DNA from: an uncultured Alphaproteobacteria bacterium
GTDB lineage: Bacteria; Pseudomonadota; Alphaproteobacteria; Bin65
Length of the DNA: 44,190 nucleotides
Assembly (NCBI GenBank): GCA_947259335.1
Contig: CAMYMQ010000405.1
Coordinates: forward strand, 1 to 44,190
Direction: 5' to 3'
The notes under the pieces are model-generated. The model did not search any database. It was given only the letters and a program-made list of their open reading frames with translations, and had not been told where the DNA came from. This document shows, piece by piece, positions 8,126 to 16,331 of this stretch (within the stretch, counting starts at the first letter, position 1; each line of letters opens with the position of its first letter). Made by a program: the position numbers and the translations under genes.

Positions 8126-9535
8126 CTAGAACTGGAAGTAGATGAAGGGGGCGGCGTCATCGAGACCGAAGGCGTCGATGACCGCGATGAACAGGCCGCA
8201 GAACACGGCACGGACAATCAGCGGACTGCGCGAGAAGAGGCCTTCCGCCCGCCCCAGCGTATCGCGCGGCGCGAAATGGATCAGGAGGCCGGCGACGATC
8301 AGCGCCAGGTTGAGCGGCGTCGCCAGCTCGACCGGCGCCGACCAGTTGGCGAAGCCGGCGATATAGGTCAGCGCCTCGCTCATGGTCCGGGCCCGGAAGA
8401 AGATCCAGGCCAGGCAGACGAAGTTGAACACCAGGAAGACCGACAGCAGGTGCGAACGGGTCCAGCCGACCACCCGGTCCGCGCCTCCCAGTGCCCGCTC
8501 GACCGCCAGCCCGCCACCGTGGAGCGCGCCCCAGATCAGGAACTTCCAGGCCGCGCCGTGCCACAGGCCGCCCAGCAGCATGGTGATGGTCAGGTTGACG
8601 TAAGTCCGCGCCCGCCCCTTCCGGTTGCCGCCGAGCGGGATGTAGAGATAGTCGCGCAGCCAGCTCGACAGCGAGATGTGCCAGCGCCGCCAGAAGTCGC
8701 TGAGCGACACGGCCCGATAGGGCTGGTCGAAGTTGCGCGGGAAGGTATAGCCGAGCAGCGCGGCGACGCCGATCGCGATGTCGCTGTAGGCGCTGAAATC
8801 GCAATAGATCTGGACCGCGTAGCCCCAGACGCCGATCAGCAGGTCGACTGCGCCGTAGCGCGCGGGATCGAAGAACGCCTTGTCGGCCAGGTCGATGGCG
8901 ATGTAGCTGGCCAGGATCTGCTTCTTGAACAGACCCCACAGGATCAGCAGCATCCCAAGGCCGACCAACACCCGGCTCGGATCGGGCCGCCGGTCGAGCT
9001 GGGGGATGAAGTCCGACGCCCGCACGATCGGCCCGGCGACGAGCTGCGGGAAGAAGGAGATGTAGAGCATGACATCCGCGAGATCGCGGCGGGCCTCGAT
9101 CTTCTCGCGGTAGACGTCGATGACGTAGGAGATGCCCTGGAAGGTGAAGAAGGATATCCCGACGGGCAGGATCACCTCCAGGAACGGCAGGTCGCGCTGC
9201 CAGCCGACTTGGTGCAGCACGTCGTCGAGCGATTCCAGGAAGAAGCCGTAATACTTGAAGAAGCCCAGGATCACGAGGTCCAGGACCACGGCGATGGCGA
9301 CCGCCCGCTTCTTCGTGCTCGCCCGGTCGGTCGTGGCGATGACCCGCGCGGCCAGGTGGTTGATCACCGTGCTGAGGAACAGCAACCCGCAGAAGCGCCA
9401 GTCCCAGTAGGCGTAGAAGACGTAGCTCGCCGCCGTTAGGAAATACTTCCGCCACGCCATCCGGCCGATCAGCGACCAGCTGATGGCGAAGACGATAACG
9501 AAGAAGATCAGAAAGTTGAGGGTCGGAAAGAGCAT
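8126..9535 (-). CDS. AlgI-like MBOAT O-acyltransferase
   Basis: A 469-residue polytopic inner-membrane protein of the MBOAT family, AlgI branch. These proteins pass an acetyl group from the cytoplasm to a periplasmic SGNH partner that O-acetylates an exopolysaccharide. Family landmarks are the N-terminus MLFPTLNFLIFF, LPVGISFFTFQGISYVIDVYR, FFPQLVAGPI, the cytoplasmic FWRRWHISLSSWLRDYLYIP loop, and GLWHGAAWKF with the catalytic His at 326 plus His339. Length and order match AlgI. No strong ribosome site precedes ATG 9535, and a 119-base gap separates it from the upstream SGNH gene, but strand and function place it in the same unit. It is divergent from the pel genes, which suggests the polymer it serves. 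Confidence 0.95.
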   Translation of the reverse strand: MLFPTLNFLIFFVIVFAISWSLIGRMAWRKYFLTAASYVFYAYWDWRFCGLLFLSTVINHLAARVIATTDRASTKKRAVAIAVVLDLVILGFFKYYGFFLESLDDVLHQVGWQRDLPFLEVILPVGISFFTFQGISYVIDVYREKIEARRDLADVMLYISFFPQLVAGPIVRASDFIPQLDRRPDPSRVLVGLGMLLILWGLFKKQILASYIAIDLADKAFFDPARYGAVDLLIGVWGYAVQIYCDFSAYSDIAIGVAALLGYTFPRNFDQPYRAVSLSDFWRRWHISLSSWLRDYLYIPLGGNRKGRARTYVNLTITMLLGGLWHGAAWKFLIWGALHGGGLAVERALGGADRVVGWTRSHLLSVFLVFNFVCLAWIFFRARTMSEALTYIAGFANWSAPVELATPLNLALIVAGLLIHFAPRDTLGRAEGLFSRSPLIVRAVFCGLFIAVIDAFGLDDAAPFIYFQF

Positions 9536-9654
9536 CCGGGGAAAGGCGTCGCTGCGGCGCGCAAAATGACCACAATCATGCCTCGAACGCCAGCGTCATG
9601 CGGCGCCGGGACGGTCCGGATACAGTGGAAAGCGTGGAGCGGCCGGGACCGGCG

Positions 9655-11142
9655 CTAGTCGTGGCGCATCAGGCTCTGGAAGAAGGCCTCCGCGCTGACG
9701 TCATAGCCGCGCGTCGTCATGTGGACCCGGTCTGCATAGGCCAGCGCCGGGTCCTTGCGGGTCCAGGCGTCCATGCCGCAGCGGCCCATCACCTTGGACC
9801 AGTCCCAATAGTAGGCGCCGAGCTGCTTGGCGACGCGCTTCTGGATGCTCCGCACGGTTTCGAGGGCCGGCGGTTCGTGCCAGTAGCACAGATCGTCGCT
9901 GCGTTTGGCGATCAGCTTGCCATAGTTCTCCGCATGGCTCGACCGCAGCTTGCGGCATTCGTACTTGTCGCGGCGCGCCGCCGTCCGGCCGCACCAGCGC
10001 GGCAGGGTCGCCGAGTCGGGCGCGCCCAGGATCACGAACGAGGCGTTGGGCGCGGCGCTCTTGAGCAGGGACAGGCGCGCCCGGAAGTCGCGCTCATATT
10101 CGTCGGGCTTGAGCCGGTAATTGAAGCCCTCGTTGGTGCCATAGGCGACGATGACCAGGGCCGGATCGAGGTGGCGGAACTGCCAGCGCACGATCTTCTG
10201 GCTCCAGCGGTCGATGATGTTCACCGTTTCGCCGCTGATCCCGTGGCTGACGTAGGCGACGCCACCCGTCCGCTTGCGGTATAGCGAGACCGACAGCAGA
10301 TCCACCTCGCCGTCGCCCTCGGGCGAGATCTTGAGGCGGCGGCCACCGGAGGGGACCTTGAAGATGACCCGCGACGGCGCGCGCTTCCGGGCGTCCGTGC
10401 GGACGGTGCTGATCTTCTTGCCGTCGACAATGACGGTGAAGGAGCCCCCGTTCTTGCGGCGGACGAACTCGACCTCCACGGAGTGAAATGACTTCAGTCC
10501 CTTGGGCTCGAGGATCACCTCGTCCTCGGGGTCGACGCCGCGCAACGCGTAGCCCGTGATGCCCATCAGCGCCTGGCTGACCGAACGCCGGCTGCTCTCG
10601 ACGTTCCAGCCGAGCGTCTGCATCACGTGGGTCTGGTAAGGCCGGTAGTAGCGGTAGGGCCGCCCCGGCGCCAGCATGCCCCGGCCGGCGTCGCCGAACC
10701 GGCGCTGCAGCCGCTCCCGAAGATAGCCGCTGAAGTGATCGCCGGCCGTGTGGCTGTCGCCGAGCTGGACGATGGTCAATCTGTGCTTGTTGGGATTTCT
10801 CTTCAGCTTGCGGAGCGAAGCGTAGAACTTGGATAGCGCGCGCCCCATCGACGAACCGAACAGGCCGCTGCCGGCAACGCTGCGCCCCTCTTCCTTCCAC
10901 CGCTCGCGGGCTTCCTCAATACGGCGGCGAATCAGCGTCTCGCGCTCACGCTCTTCGGCCCGGGGATCGCGGGTGACGGCTTCGATCGCATGCTTGTTCT
11001 TGCGGGCCAGCCGGTCGCGGGGCTGGATCGTGACCTTGCCGTCCGCGCGCGCGACACCATCGACCGGCAGGACGGCCGGTCCCGCGGCAAGGGCGATTAT
11101 TGCGAACGCGGTGAGCGTGGCGCTCCCGATGACCCTGATCAT
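9655..11142 (-). CDS. Exported SGNH-fold protein, probable polysaccharide O-acetyl transferase/esterase
   Basis: A 495-residue protein with an N-terminal signal segment (residues 4-33, hydrophobic, ending near ARADG), then a highly charged predicted helical linker (50-115), then an SGNH/GDSL-fold domain. The catalytic blocks are visible: LGDSHTAG (Ser130), YGTNEG (block III Asn), and DRVHMTTRGY (Asp471, His474). An internal part of about residues 200-300 is rich in beta strands and may be a carbohydrate-binding or jelly-roll insert. It is too divergent to call AlgX or AlgJ by name, but an exported SGNH next to an AlgI-type MBOAT is the usual acceptor and transferase pair. It starts five bases after the upstream SGNH gene. 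Confidence 0.85.
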   Translation of the reverse strand: MIRVIGSATLTAFAIIALAAGPAVLPVDGVARADGKVTIQPRDRLARKNKHAIEAVTRDPRAEERERETLIRRRIEEARERWKEEGRSVAGSGLFGSSMGRALSKFYASLRKLKRNPNKHRLTIVQLGDSHTAGDHFSGYLRERLQRRFGDAGRGMLAPGRPYRYYRPYQTHVMQTLGWNVESSRRSVSQALMGITGYALRGVDPEDEVILEPKGLKSFHSVEVEFVRRKNGGSFTVIVDGKKISTVRTDARKRAPSRVIFKVPSGGRRLKISPEGDGEVDLLSVSLYRKRTGGVAYVSHGISGETVNIIDRWSQKIVRWQFRHLDPALVIVAYGTNEGFNYRLKPDEYERDFRARLSLLKSAAPNASFVILGAPDSATLPRWCGRTAARRDKYECRKLRSSHAENYGKLIAKRSDDLCYWHEPPALETVRSIQKRVAKQLGAYYWDWSKVMGRCGMDAWTRKDPALAYADRVHMTTRGYDVSAEAFFQSLMRHD

Positions 11143-11147
11143 TCCCC

Positions 11148-11912
11148 CTACTCAGGCAAGAGATTGGGTTGCTTCTTCCTGATAATGCTCAATACGTGCT
11201 GCGCGACCCGATCGTACCCCAGGAACGAAAAATGAATCCCGTCGTCGGCCCGGAACCGGCGCCGCCGCCCCTTCGCATCGCTGAAGAAGGCGTCGTAGAC
11301 GCCCTTGTCGTTCGAGGTCACGTTCCAGGTGGAGATGTAGGTCAGGCCCGTGCGGCGGGCGACCTCCTCGTAAAACTGGTTCAGATACTGGGAATCCTTG
11401 GCGACGGTCGCATTGCGCATGATCGGCAGGCCGACCCAGTAGACCGGCACCTTCGCCTCGTTCAGTTGCTTGGCGAAGTCTTCAAGGCGTTGCTTGTAGA
11501 ACTGCCCCCACTCGTCGGAGCGAAAGCGGATCAATCCCCTGCCGCGCGTCACCATCCGCTGGCGGTCGTTCGCGCCGACCTGAACGATGAAAGCGTCGAT
11601 CTTGTACTTCTTCAGCAGGCTGACGAGCCAGGCCTGATAGTTGTAGGCGGTGAACCCGCTCGACACCTTGGAGGCCCGGATGACCTGCACCGATCTGTCG
11701 CGCGCATACTCCCGGTAGATGGCGGCCCACAGGCCATCGGCGAGCGAATCGCCGAACACCACGATGGTGACAGGCTTGCGCTTCGCCAACGCCGTCTTGG
11801 GAGCGGCACCGGCCCAACCGGCCGACAGCAACGCCAGCATCGCGCCGGCCAGAAAAATCCCTCCCAGTGCGCGCCGGCTCAACGCCATGCGCGAATTCAT
11901 CGCAGACCGCAT
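11148..11912 (-). CDS. DUF459-like exported SGNH hydrolase
   Basis: A 254-residue SGNH protein and first gene of the leftward O-acylation unit. The N-terminus has a twin-arginine-like stretch (SRRALGG) followed by a hydrophobic core and an Ala-rich cleavage region near residue 37, so it is exported, possibly by Tat. Catalytic blocks are FGDSLADG (Ser56), VGANDRQ (block III), and DDGIHFSFLGY (Asp224, His227). The pattern matches the DUF459 branch, members of which occur beside MBOAT acyltransferases in polysaccharide loci. ATG 11912 is preceded by GAGGGAG at good distance; ATG codons at residues 5 and 9 are alternatives. It probably works with the larger SGNH protein downstream as transferase or esterase; which does what cannot be told. 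Confidence 0.88.
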   Translation of the reverse strand: MRSAMNSRMALSRRALGGIFLAGAMLALLSAGWAGAAPKTALAKRKPVTIVVFGDSLADGLWAAIYREYARDRSVQVIRASKVSSGFTAYNYQAWLVSLLKKYKIDAFIVQVGANDRQRMVTRGRGLIRFRSDEWGQFYKQRLEDFAKQLNEAKVPVYWVGLPIMRNATVAKDSQYLNQFYEEVARRTGLTYISTWNVTSNDKGVYDAFFSDAKGRRRRFRADDGIHFSFLGYDRVAQHVLSIIRKKQPNLLPE

Positions 11913-12080
11913 GGACTCATGCTCCCTCTAGTCGCGTTGGTTTGGCTGCAAGCCGGGATGATGCCCTTGCGCATTGTGCGATGCAACCAACTCAAATTTC
12001 GAAGCTCGATTCCCGAACCATTTAGATGTTCGGACAGTAATAATCGATTCGGATTTGTGTGTTTAAAATATATGCATCGA

Positions 12081-12095
12081 TTAACCAATTATTAA
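12081..12095 (+). promoter_or_regulatory. CtrA-like box 1 (TTAA-N7-TTAA)
   Basis: TTAACCAATTATTAA has two TTAA half-sites with exactly seven bases between them, the spacing of the alphaproteobacterial CtrA response-regulator site. The second half is followed by A rather than the consensus C. It lies 121 bases or more upstream of the epimerase GTG. Confidence 0.5.
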
Positions 12096-12107
12096 AAAAG
12101 AAATACC

Positions 12108-12124
12108 GTTAAGCCTTTATTAAC
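12108..12124 (+). promoter_or_regulatory. CtrA-like box 2 (GTTAA-N7-TTAAC, symmetric)
   Basis: Reads GTTAA, seven bases, TTAAC, so it satisfies the consensus TTAA-N7-TTAAC on both strands. Its right half continues as TTAACCAT (12120-12127), an octamer also linked to CtrA control. The first half-site starts 28 bases after the first half-site of box 1. In an AT-rich stretch single TTAA words are expected by chance; two correctly spaced pairs are less so. Confidence 0.6.
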
Positions 12125-12215
12125 CATAACCCGAAAGACCACGTTTACTCTGCTTGTTGGATATTTGGCGTCGGTTCCATGCTTTGATCGACCAACCAGC
12201 GCAAGGGTACAAACG

Positions 12216-13166
12216 GTGCCAAAGCTTTTCCTCGTGACAGGTGGCGCGGGCTTCATAGGCTCCCATCTGTGTGACGCCCTGATCGCCGAGGGCCATCGGG
12301 TCCGGGTCCTCGACAACCTGTCGACCGGCCATGCCCACAACCTGCCGCCGAAGGCAGAGTTGATCGTCGGCGACGTGGTCGATCACGACGCGGTCGCGCA
12401 GGCTGCGGCCGGCGTGGACGGGTGTTTTCACCTCGCCGCCATCGCCTCGGTTGCCCGCTCCGTCGAGGACTGGCTCGGAACGCATCAGTCCAACCTCGAC
12501 GGCACCATCAATGTGTTCGACGCCGCGCGGTCGACCCGGCCGGACGGCCCGCCCGTGCCCGTCGTCTATGCCTCTTCGGCCGCGGTCTACGGCGACAACG
12601 ACGCACTTCCGCTCGCCGAGGCGATGCCGCTCGATCCGCTCACGCCCTACGGCGCCGACAAGGCCGGATCCGAGCTTCACGGCAAGGCCGCCTGGCACGT
12701 CTTCGGCATCCCCAACACCGGGATGCGCTTCTTCAACGTTTACGGCCCCCGCCAGGATCCCTTGTCGCCCTACTCCGGCGTTATCTCGATCTTCGCGGAA
12801 CGCCTCATCGCGGGCCATCCGCTTCGCATCTTCGGTGACGGACGCCAGACCCGCGACTTCATCTATGTCGAGGACGTCGTCGAAGCCCTGGTTTCCGCGA
12901 TGGCGAACTGCTGCAGTCACGCCAGCGTCTACAACGTCTGCACCGGCTCGCCGACTTCGATCAACACCCTGGTCAGCGTGCTGGAGCGGGTCGTCGGCCG
13001 GAAGGCTTTCGTCCAACACGACGCGCGGCGGCACGGCGATATCGACCACTCGTGCGGCGATCCCGCGCGCCTGTCGCGCGACCTCGGCGTTTCCGCCCGT
13101 ATCCCGATCGACATCGGCCTGGCGCACCTGATCGATTGGCAACGCAGGCTGGCTTCAGCAGCCTAG
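12216..13166 (+). CDS. NAD-dependent NDP-sugar epimerase (GalE/PelX-like), first gene of pel operon
   Basis: A 316-residue extended short-chain dehydrogenase. The NAD site is TGGAGFIG (8-15). The catalytic set is Ser120/Ser121 in YASSAAVYG with Tyr145 and Lys149 in YGADK. NVYGPRQDP and FGDGRQTRDFIYVEDV are typical of UDP-hexose and UDP-HexNAc 4-epimerases. Pel is rich in GalNAc, and PelX, a UDP-GlcNAc C4-epimerase, is encoded in some pel loci; the position here at the head of the operon, 19 bases before the PelA hydrolase gene, fits that job. Substrate specificity is inferred from context. Start: GTG 12216 with AAGGG upstream gives the standard N-terminus; a TTG at 12165 is possible but adds unrelated residues. 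Confidence 0.85.
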   Translation: MPKLFLVTGGAGFIGSHLCDALIAEGHRVRVLDNLSTGHAHNLPPKAELIVGDVVDHDAVAQAAAGVDGCFHLAAIASVARSVEDWLGTHQSNLDGTINVFDAARSTRPDGPPVPVVYASSAAVYGDNDALPLAEAMPLDPLTPYGADKAGSELHGKAAWHVFGIPNTGMRFFNVYGPRQDPLSPYSGVISIFAERLIAGHPLRIFGDGRQTRDFIYVEDVVEALVSAMANCCSHASVYNVCTGSPTSINTLVSVLERVVGRKAFVQHDARRHGDIDHSCGDPARLSRDLGVSARIPIDIGLAHLIDWQRRLASAA

Positions 13167-13185
13167 CCCCGGGAGAGCAAAAGTC

Positions 13186-14064
13186 ATGTCTAACCAGTCG
13201 ACGCAAGGGCCGTCCAAGGGCCATTCCGCGTCGAAAGCGGCCGCGATCGCGGCCGCCTTCGCGTTGATGGCGCCTGCGGCGGCTACCGCCATGCCGAAGT
13301 GGGTCGTGATCTATACCGACAAGGTATCCCTCGACGCGCTTTTCCCCTTCAAGACCATCGTCCTCGACAGCCGCTATCACCCGCGGTTGCGGCCGCTGAT
13401 CGACCGGGACAAGCAACTGCTCGGCTACATCAGTCTTGGCGAGGTCGAAAAATTCCGGCCCCACTACAAGGTCATGGAACGGCAGGGGATGCTGCTCGGC
13501 ACCAACAAGAACTGGCCCGACAGCCGCTTTGTCGACGTGCGCGATCCGCGCTGGACCCGGCGTGTCATCGAGGAACTGGTCCCCGCTCTGCTCCACAAGG
13601 GCTTCAATGGCATTTTTCTCGATACTCTGGACAACCCGGCCCAGCTCGAACGCGAAGACCCGGTCAAGTACAAGGGCATGACCGCGGCCGCTGTTCGCCT
13701 GGTCAAGACGATCCGGCAACATTTTCCGCGCATCGTGATCATGATGAACCGCGGGTACGAGATCCTGCCCCGGGTGGCCAAGGACATCGACATCGTCCTC
13801 GGCGAGTCGGTCTACGCCGACTACAACTTCAAGACCAAGACCTATCAGCGCGTTGCCAAGGCCACATACGAGACTCAGGTGAAGTGGCTGAAGGCCGCCA
13901 AAGCGCGCGCGCCCGGCCTCAGGATATTCACCCTCGACTACTGGCGGGCCGATGATCCGAAAGGCATCGAGCGCATCTATCGGGTGCAGCGGCGCAACGG
14001 GTTCGACCCCTATGTCGCGACGATCAAGCTGACCCGCATCATTCCGGAACCGGTGGCGAAATGA
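13186..14064 (+). CDS. pelA: PelA-type glycoside hydrolase (GH114), stand-alone
   Basis: A 292-residue exported protein: signal peptide to about residue 35 (AAATA before MPKWV), then a TIM-barrel of the GH114 / PelA hydrolase type. Visible are LLGYISLGEVE (79-88), GFNGIFLDTLDN (139-150, Asp146 and Asp149), the strand IVIMMNRG, and VLGESVY with Glu207 where the family has its catalytic acid. In Pseudomonas the same domain is the N-terminal part of one large PelA and cuts alpha-1,4-GalNAc-containing Pel; here it is a separate gene that overlaps the deacetylase gene by ATGA. ATG 13186 follows GGGAGAG. Expected in the periplasm, trimming or releasing polymer. Family membership is strong; identical linkage specificity is inferred. 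Confidence 0.88.
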   Translation: MSNQSTQGPSKGHSASKAAAIAAAFALMAPAAATAMPKWVVIYTDKVSLDALFPFKTIVLDSRYHPRLRPLIDRDKQLLGYISLGEVEKFRPHYKVMERQGMLLGTNKNWPDSRFVDVRDPRWTRRVIEELVPALLHKGFNGIFLDTLDNPAQLEREDPVKYKGMTAAAVRLVKTIRQHFPRIVIMMNRGYEILPRVAKDIDIVLGESVYADYNFKTKTYQRVAKATYETQVKWLKAAKARAPGLRIFTLDYWRADDPKGIERIYRVQRRNGFDPYVATIKLTRIIPEPVAK

Positions 14065-16331
14065 AGCGGTTCCTCACCCTCGTCGTCGCGGTCCTGGTCT
14101 CGGGCTACGTCGCGGTCTCCGACGCCCGGTCCGAGCCGCAGGAGCTCCGCCGGCTGATCGTCGGCCTCTATGACGGCCGCGAAATAAAAAGCCCCGAATT
14201 CACGCGGGTGCACACCATCGCCACGATGCCGCTCAACCACCTCGGCTTCGTCGTGAAGCAATATGACATCTCCAAGGGCCTGCCGCCGGACGAGGTCGTC
14301 GCGAAGGCCCACGGCATCTTCACCTGGTTCCTGTCGCCGGTACGAGCCGACCCGGGCGCCTTCTTGAGCTGGGCCAACAAGCAGGTGGACGCCGGCCGCC
14401 GCTTCGTCATTTTCGGCCATCCCGGCGCTGAGCGGTCGGAACTTTCGTCGCTCGACCGGCGACAGTTCGATCTGCTGATGCGGCGCATCGGGGTGAACTG
14501 GGAGAACGGCTGGGTCGGTCTGACCTATGACACCCGGGTCAAGACCCTGGATACGCGCCTCTATGAGTTCGAGCGCAAGCTGCCGCTCGTGCTCCCGGCG
14601 TATCCCCTGGTCACGCCCTCCGATCCGACCGTTCGCAGCCTGCTGGTGGTCAGCGACAAGTCCAGCGGCCGCAACAGTCACCTCGCGCTGATCGGGCCGA
14701 TGGGCGCCTATGTCGCGCCGCAGTATGCGGTGTTCCTGAACGAGCGTGGCGACGAGACCCGGCGTGCCTGGTATCTGAACCCGTTCGAGTTCTTCCGTCA
14801 TGCCTTCAAGACCGACGCGCTGCCCAAGCCCGACACGACGACCCTGTCCGGCCGCCGCGTTTACTACAGCCACATCGACGGCGACGCCTGGCACAACATT
14901 TCCCGGGTCGAGGCCTTCATCGGCAAGCATGCCCCCTCGGCGAAGGTCGCCTACGAGCGGATCTTCAAGCGCTACCCCGACCTGCCGGTCACGGTGGGCG
15001 CCGTCACGGGCGATCTCGAAACGGGCTGGTACGGCAACAAGGAAGCCGTCGAGCTCGCCCGCAAGATCTATGCGCTGCCGAACATCGAGGCCGGCACCCA
15101 CACGCACAGCCATCCGTTCGCCTGGGAATTCTTCCACGATACCCCGGCCGCCGCGGAGATTCCCTACCTCAAGAATTACCCGCCCCGGCCCGGCAAGAGC
15201 CTGGCGGAATCGGTCTGGGACCCGAAGGCGGTCATCAGCGGCAAGGACGATCACACGGCGAAGCCGACCAAGAAACTCGAGAAATATTACACCCGCCCCC
15301 GCGCCTACGCGGTGAAACGCTTCAATCTCAAGGACGAGATAATCGGGTCGATCCGGTTCCTCGAGGAGAAGGTGCTGCCGCCCGGCAAGAAGGTGATGAT
15401 CGTCCAGTGGTCGGGCGATACCGAGCCGTGGGCCAAGGCGATCGCGATGACCCGCGACGCCAAGGTGCGCAACATCAACGGCGGCGACCCTCGCATGGAC
15501 GGCGATTTCACGAGCTATGCCTGGGTCGCCCCGCTCGCGCGCCGTGTCGACGACCAGTGGCAGGTCTACAGCTCGGGTTCCAACGAGAACATCTACACCA
15601 AGGGCTGGTCGCGGCACTACGCGGGCTACCGGCGCGTCGTCGACACGTTCCGGAACACCGGGTCGCCGATTCGCGTCAAGCCGATCAACATCTACTATCA
15701 CTTCTACACGGCCGAGCGGAGCGACGCGTTCAATGCCCTGCGCCAAGTCATTGAATTCGCGCGCAAACAGGATATCGCACCGGTCACGGCCAGCCAGTTC
15801 GCCGCCATGGTCGACGGTTTCCTCAAGGTCCGGATCGTGCGGCTCGACAAGGACCGCTGGCGCATCGAGAACCGCGACGGGCTTCAGACGATCCGCTTCG
15901 ACAAGGCGACGCTCAGGGCGGTCGACTTCGCCCGCTCGACGGGCGTCATCGGTCAGCGCTGGCACCAGGGCAGCCTCTATGTGGCGCTCGACGGCACGGT
16001 GAGGTCGCCCATCATCGCGACCAAGGCCACCGATGGCGTTGCCGGGACGCCGACGGCGGAACGCCCCTACCTGATCGACAGCCGTTGGTCGGTCCGCGGC
16101 CTCGCCTGGGCCGACAAGGCCTTCCGGTTCACCGCCCGGGGCTTTGGCGACGGCGAGTTTCGCTGGCGGGTCCGGCTCCCCGGCCTGTACAGGATTGTCA
16201 CGACCACCGACGATGGGGACACCGAGACCGTCACCGCGAAGACCGCCACCAACACCCTGGTCTTTCGGGTGAAAACCAACGACACCAAGACCCGCCGCTT
16301 CAAGGTCGAACGGATCGGCGAGGCGTCGTGA
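14061..16331 (+). CDS. pelA: PelA-type polysaccharide deacetylase, stand-alone
   Basis: A 756-residue exported protein (hydrophobic signal, residues 4-19) corresponding to the C-terminal part of Pseudomonas PelA. It has a Rossmann-like N-terminal region (30-240), then a CE18-type deacetylase domain with metal and catalytic motifs HIDGD (Asp273, Asp275) and THTHSHP (His347, His351), and a beta-rich C-terminal region. PelA deacetylase removes N-acetyl groups from GalNAc/GlcNAc residues, making Pel cationic, which is needed for export and function. The ATG at 14061 overlaps the hydrolase stop, and the stop overlaps the next start, so three proteins are coupled. The spacing His-x3-His and the Asp pair match the known enzyme; the split arrangement is the oddity. 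Confidence 0.92.
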   Translation: MKRFLTLVVAVLVSGYVAVSDARSEPQELRRLIVGLYDGREIKSPEFTRVHTIATMPLNHLGFVVKQYDISKGLPPDEVVAKAHGIFTWFLSPVRADPGAFLSWANKQVDAGRRFVIFGHPGAERSELSSLDRRQFDLLMRRIGVNWENGWVGLTYDTRVKTLDTRLYEFERKLPLVLPAYPLVTPSDPTVRSLLVVSDKSSGRNSHLALIGPMGAYVAPQYAVFLNERGDETRRAWYLNPFEFFRHAFKTDALPKPDTTTLSGRRVYYSHIDGDAWHNISRVEAFIGKHAPSAKVAYERIFKRYPDLPVTVGAVTGDLETGWYGNKEAVELARKIYALPNIEAGTHTHSHPFAWEFFHDTPAAAEIPYLKNYPPRPGKSLAESVWDPKAVISGKDDHTAKPTKKLEKYYTRPRAYAVKRFNLKDEIIGSIRFLEEKVLPPGKKVMIVQWSGDTEPWAKAIAMTRDAKVRNINGGDPRMDGDFTSYAWVAPLARRVDDQWQVYSSGSNENIYTKGWSRHYAGYRRVVDTFRNTGSPIRVKPINIYYHFYTAERSDAFNALRQVIEFARKQDIAPVTASQFAAMVDGFLKVRIVRLDKDRWRIENRDGLQTIRFDKATLRAVDFARSTGVIGQRWHQGSLYVALDGTVRSPIIATKATDGVAGTPTAERPYLIDSRWSVRGLAWADKAFRFTARGFGDGEFRWRVRLPGLYRIVTTTDDGDTETVTAKTATNTLVFRVKTNDTKTRRFKVERIGEAS

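Larger units (their letters stand above)
11913..12215. promoter_or_regulatory. AT-rich divergent promoter region between O-acylation and pel operons
   Basis: This 303-base stretch carries no convincing gene. From about 11,985 to 12,130 it is much richer in A and T than anything nearby and holds the two TTAA-N7-TTAA sites described separately. It is the only sizeable non-coding space from which both the leftward SGNH/MBOAT genes and the rightward epimerase-pel genes can be transcribed, so it should contain both promoters. I could not fix a convincing -35/-10 pair for either side. Confidence 0.75.

Noticed and set aside
6749-9439. Long open frame of 896 codons on the plus strand
   Set aside because: It lies antisense to the acyl-CoA ligase end, hydrolase, small membrane protein and MBOAT genes. 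Its product is low-complexity (Asp/Arg/Gln/Gly-rich) without motifs, as expected of antisense frames in GC-rich DNA.
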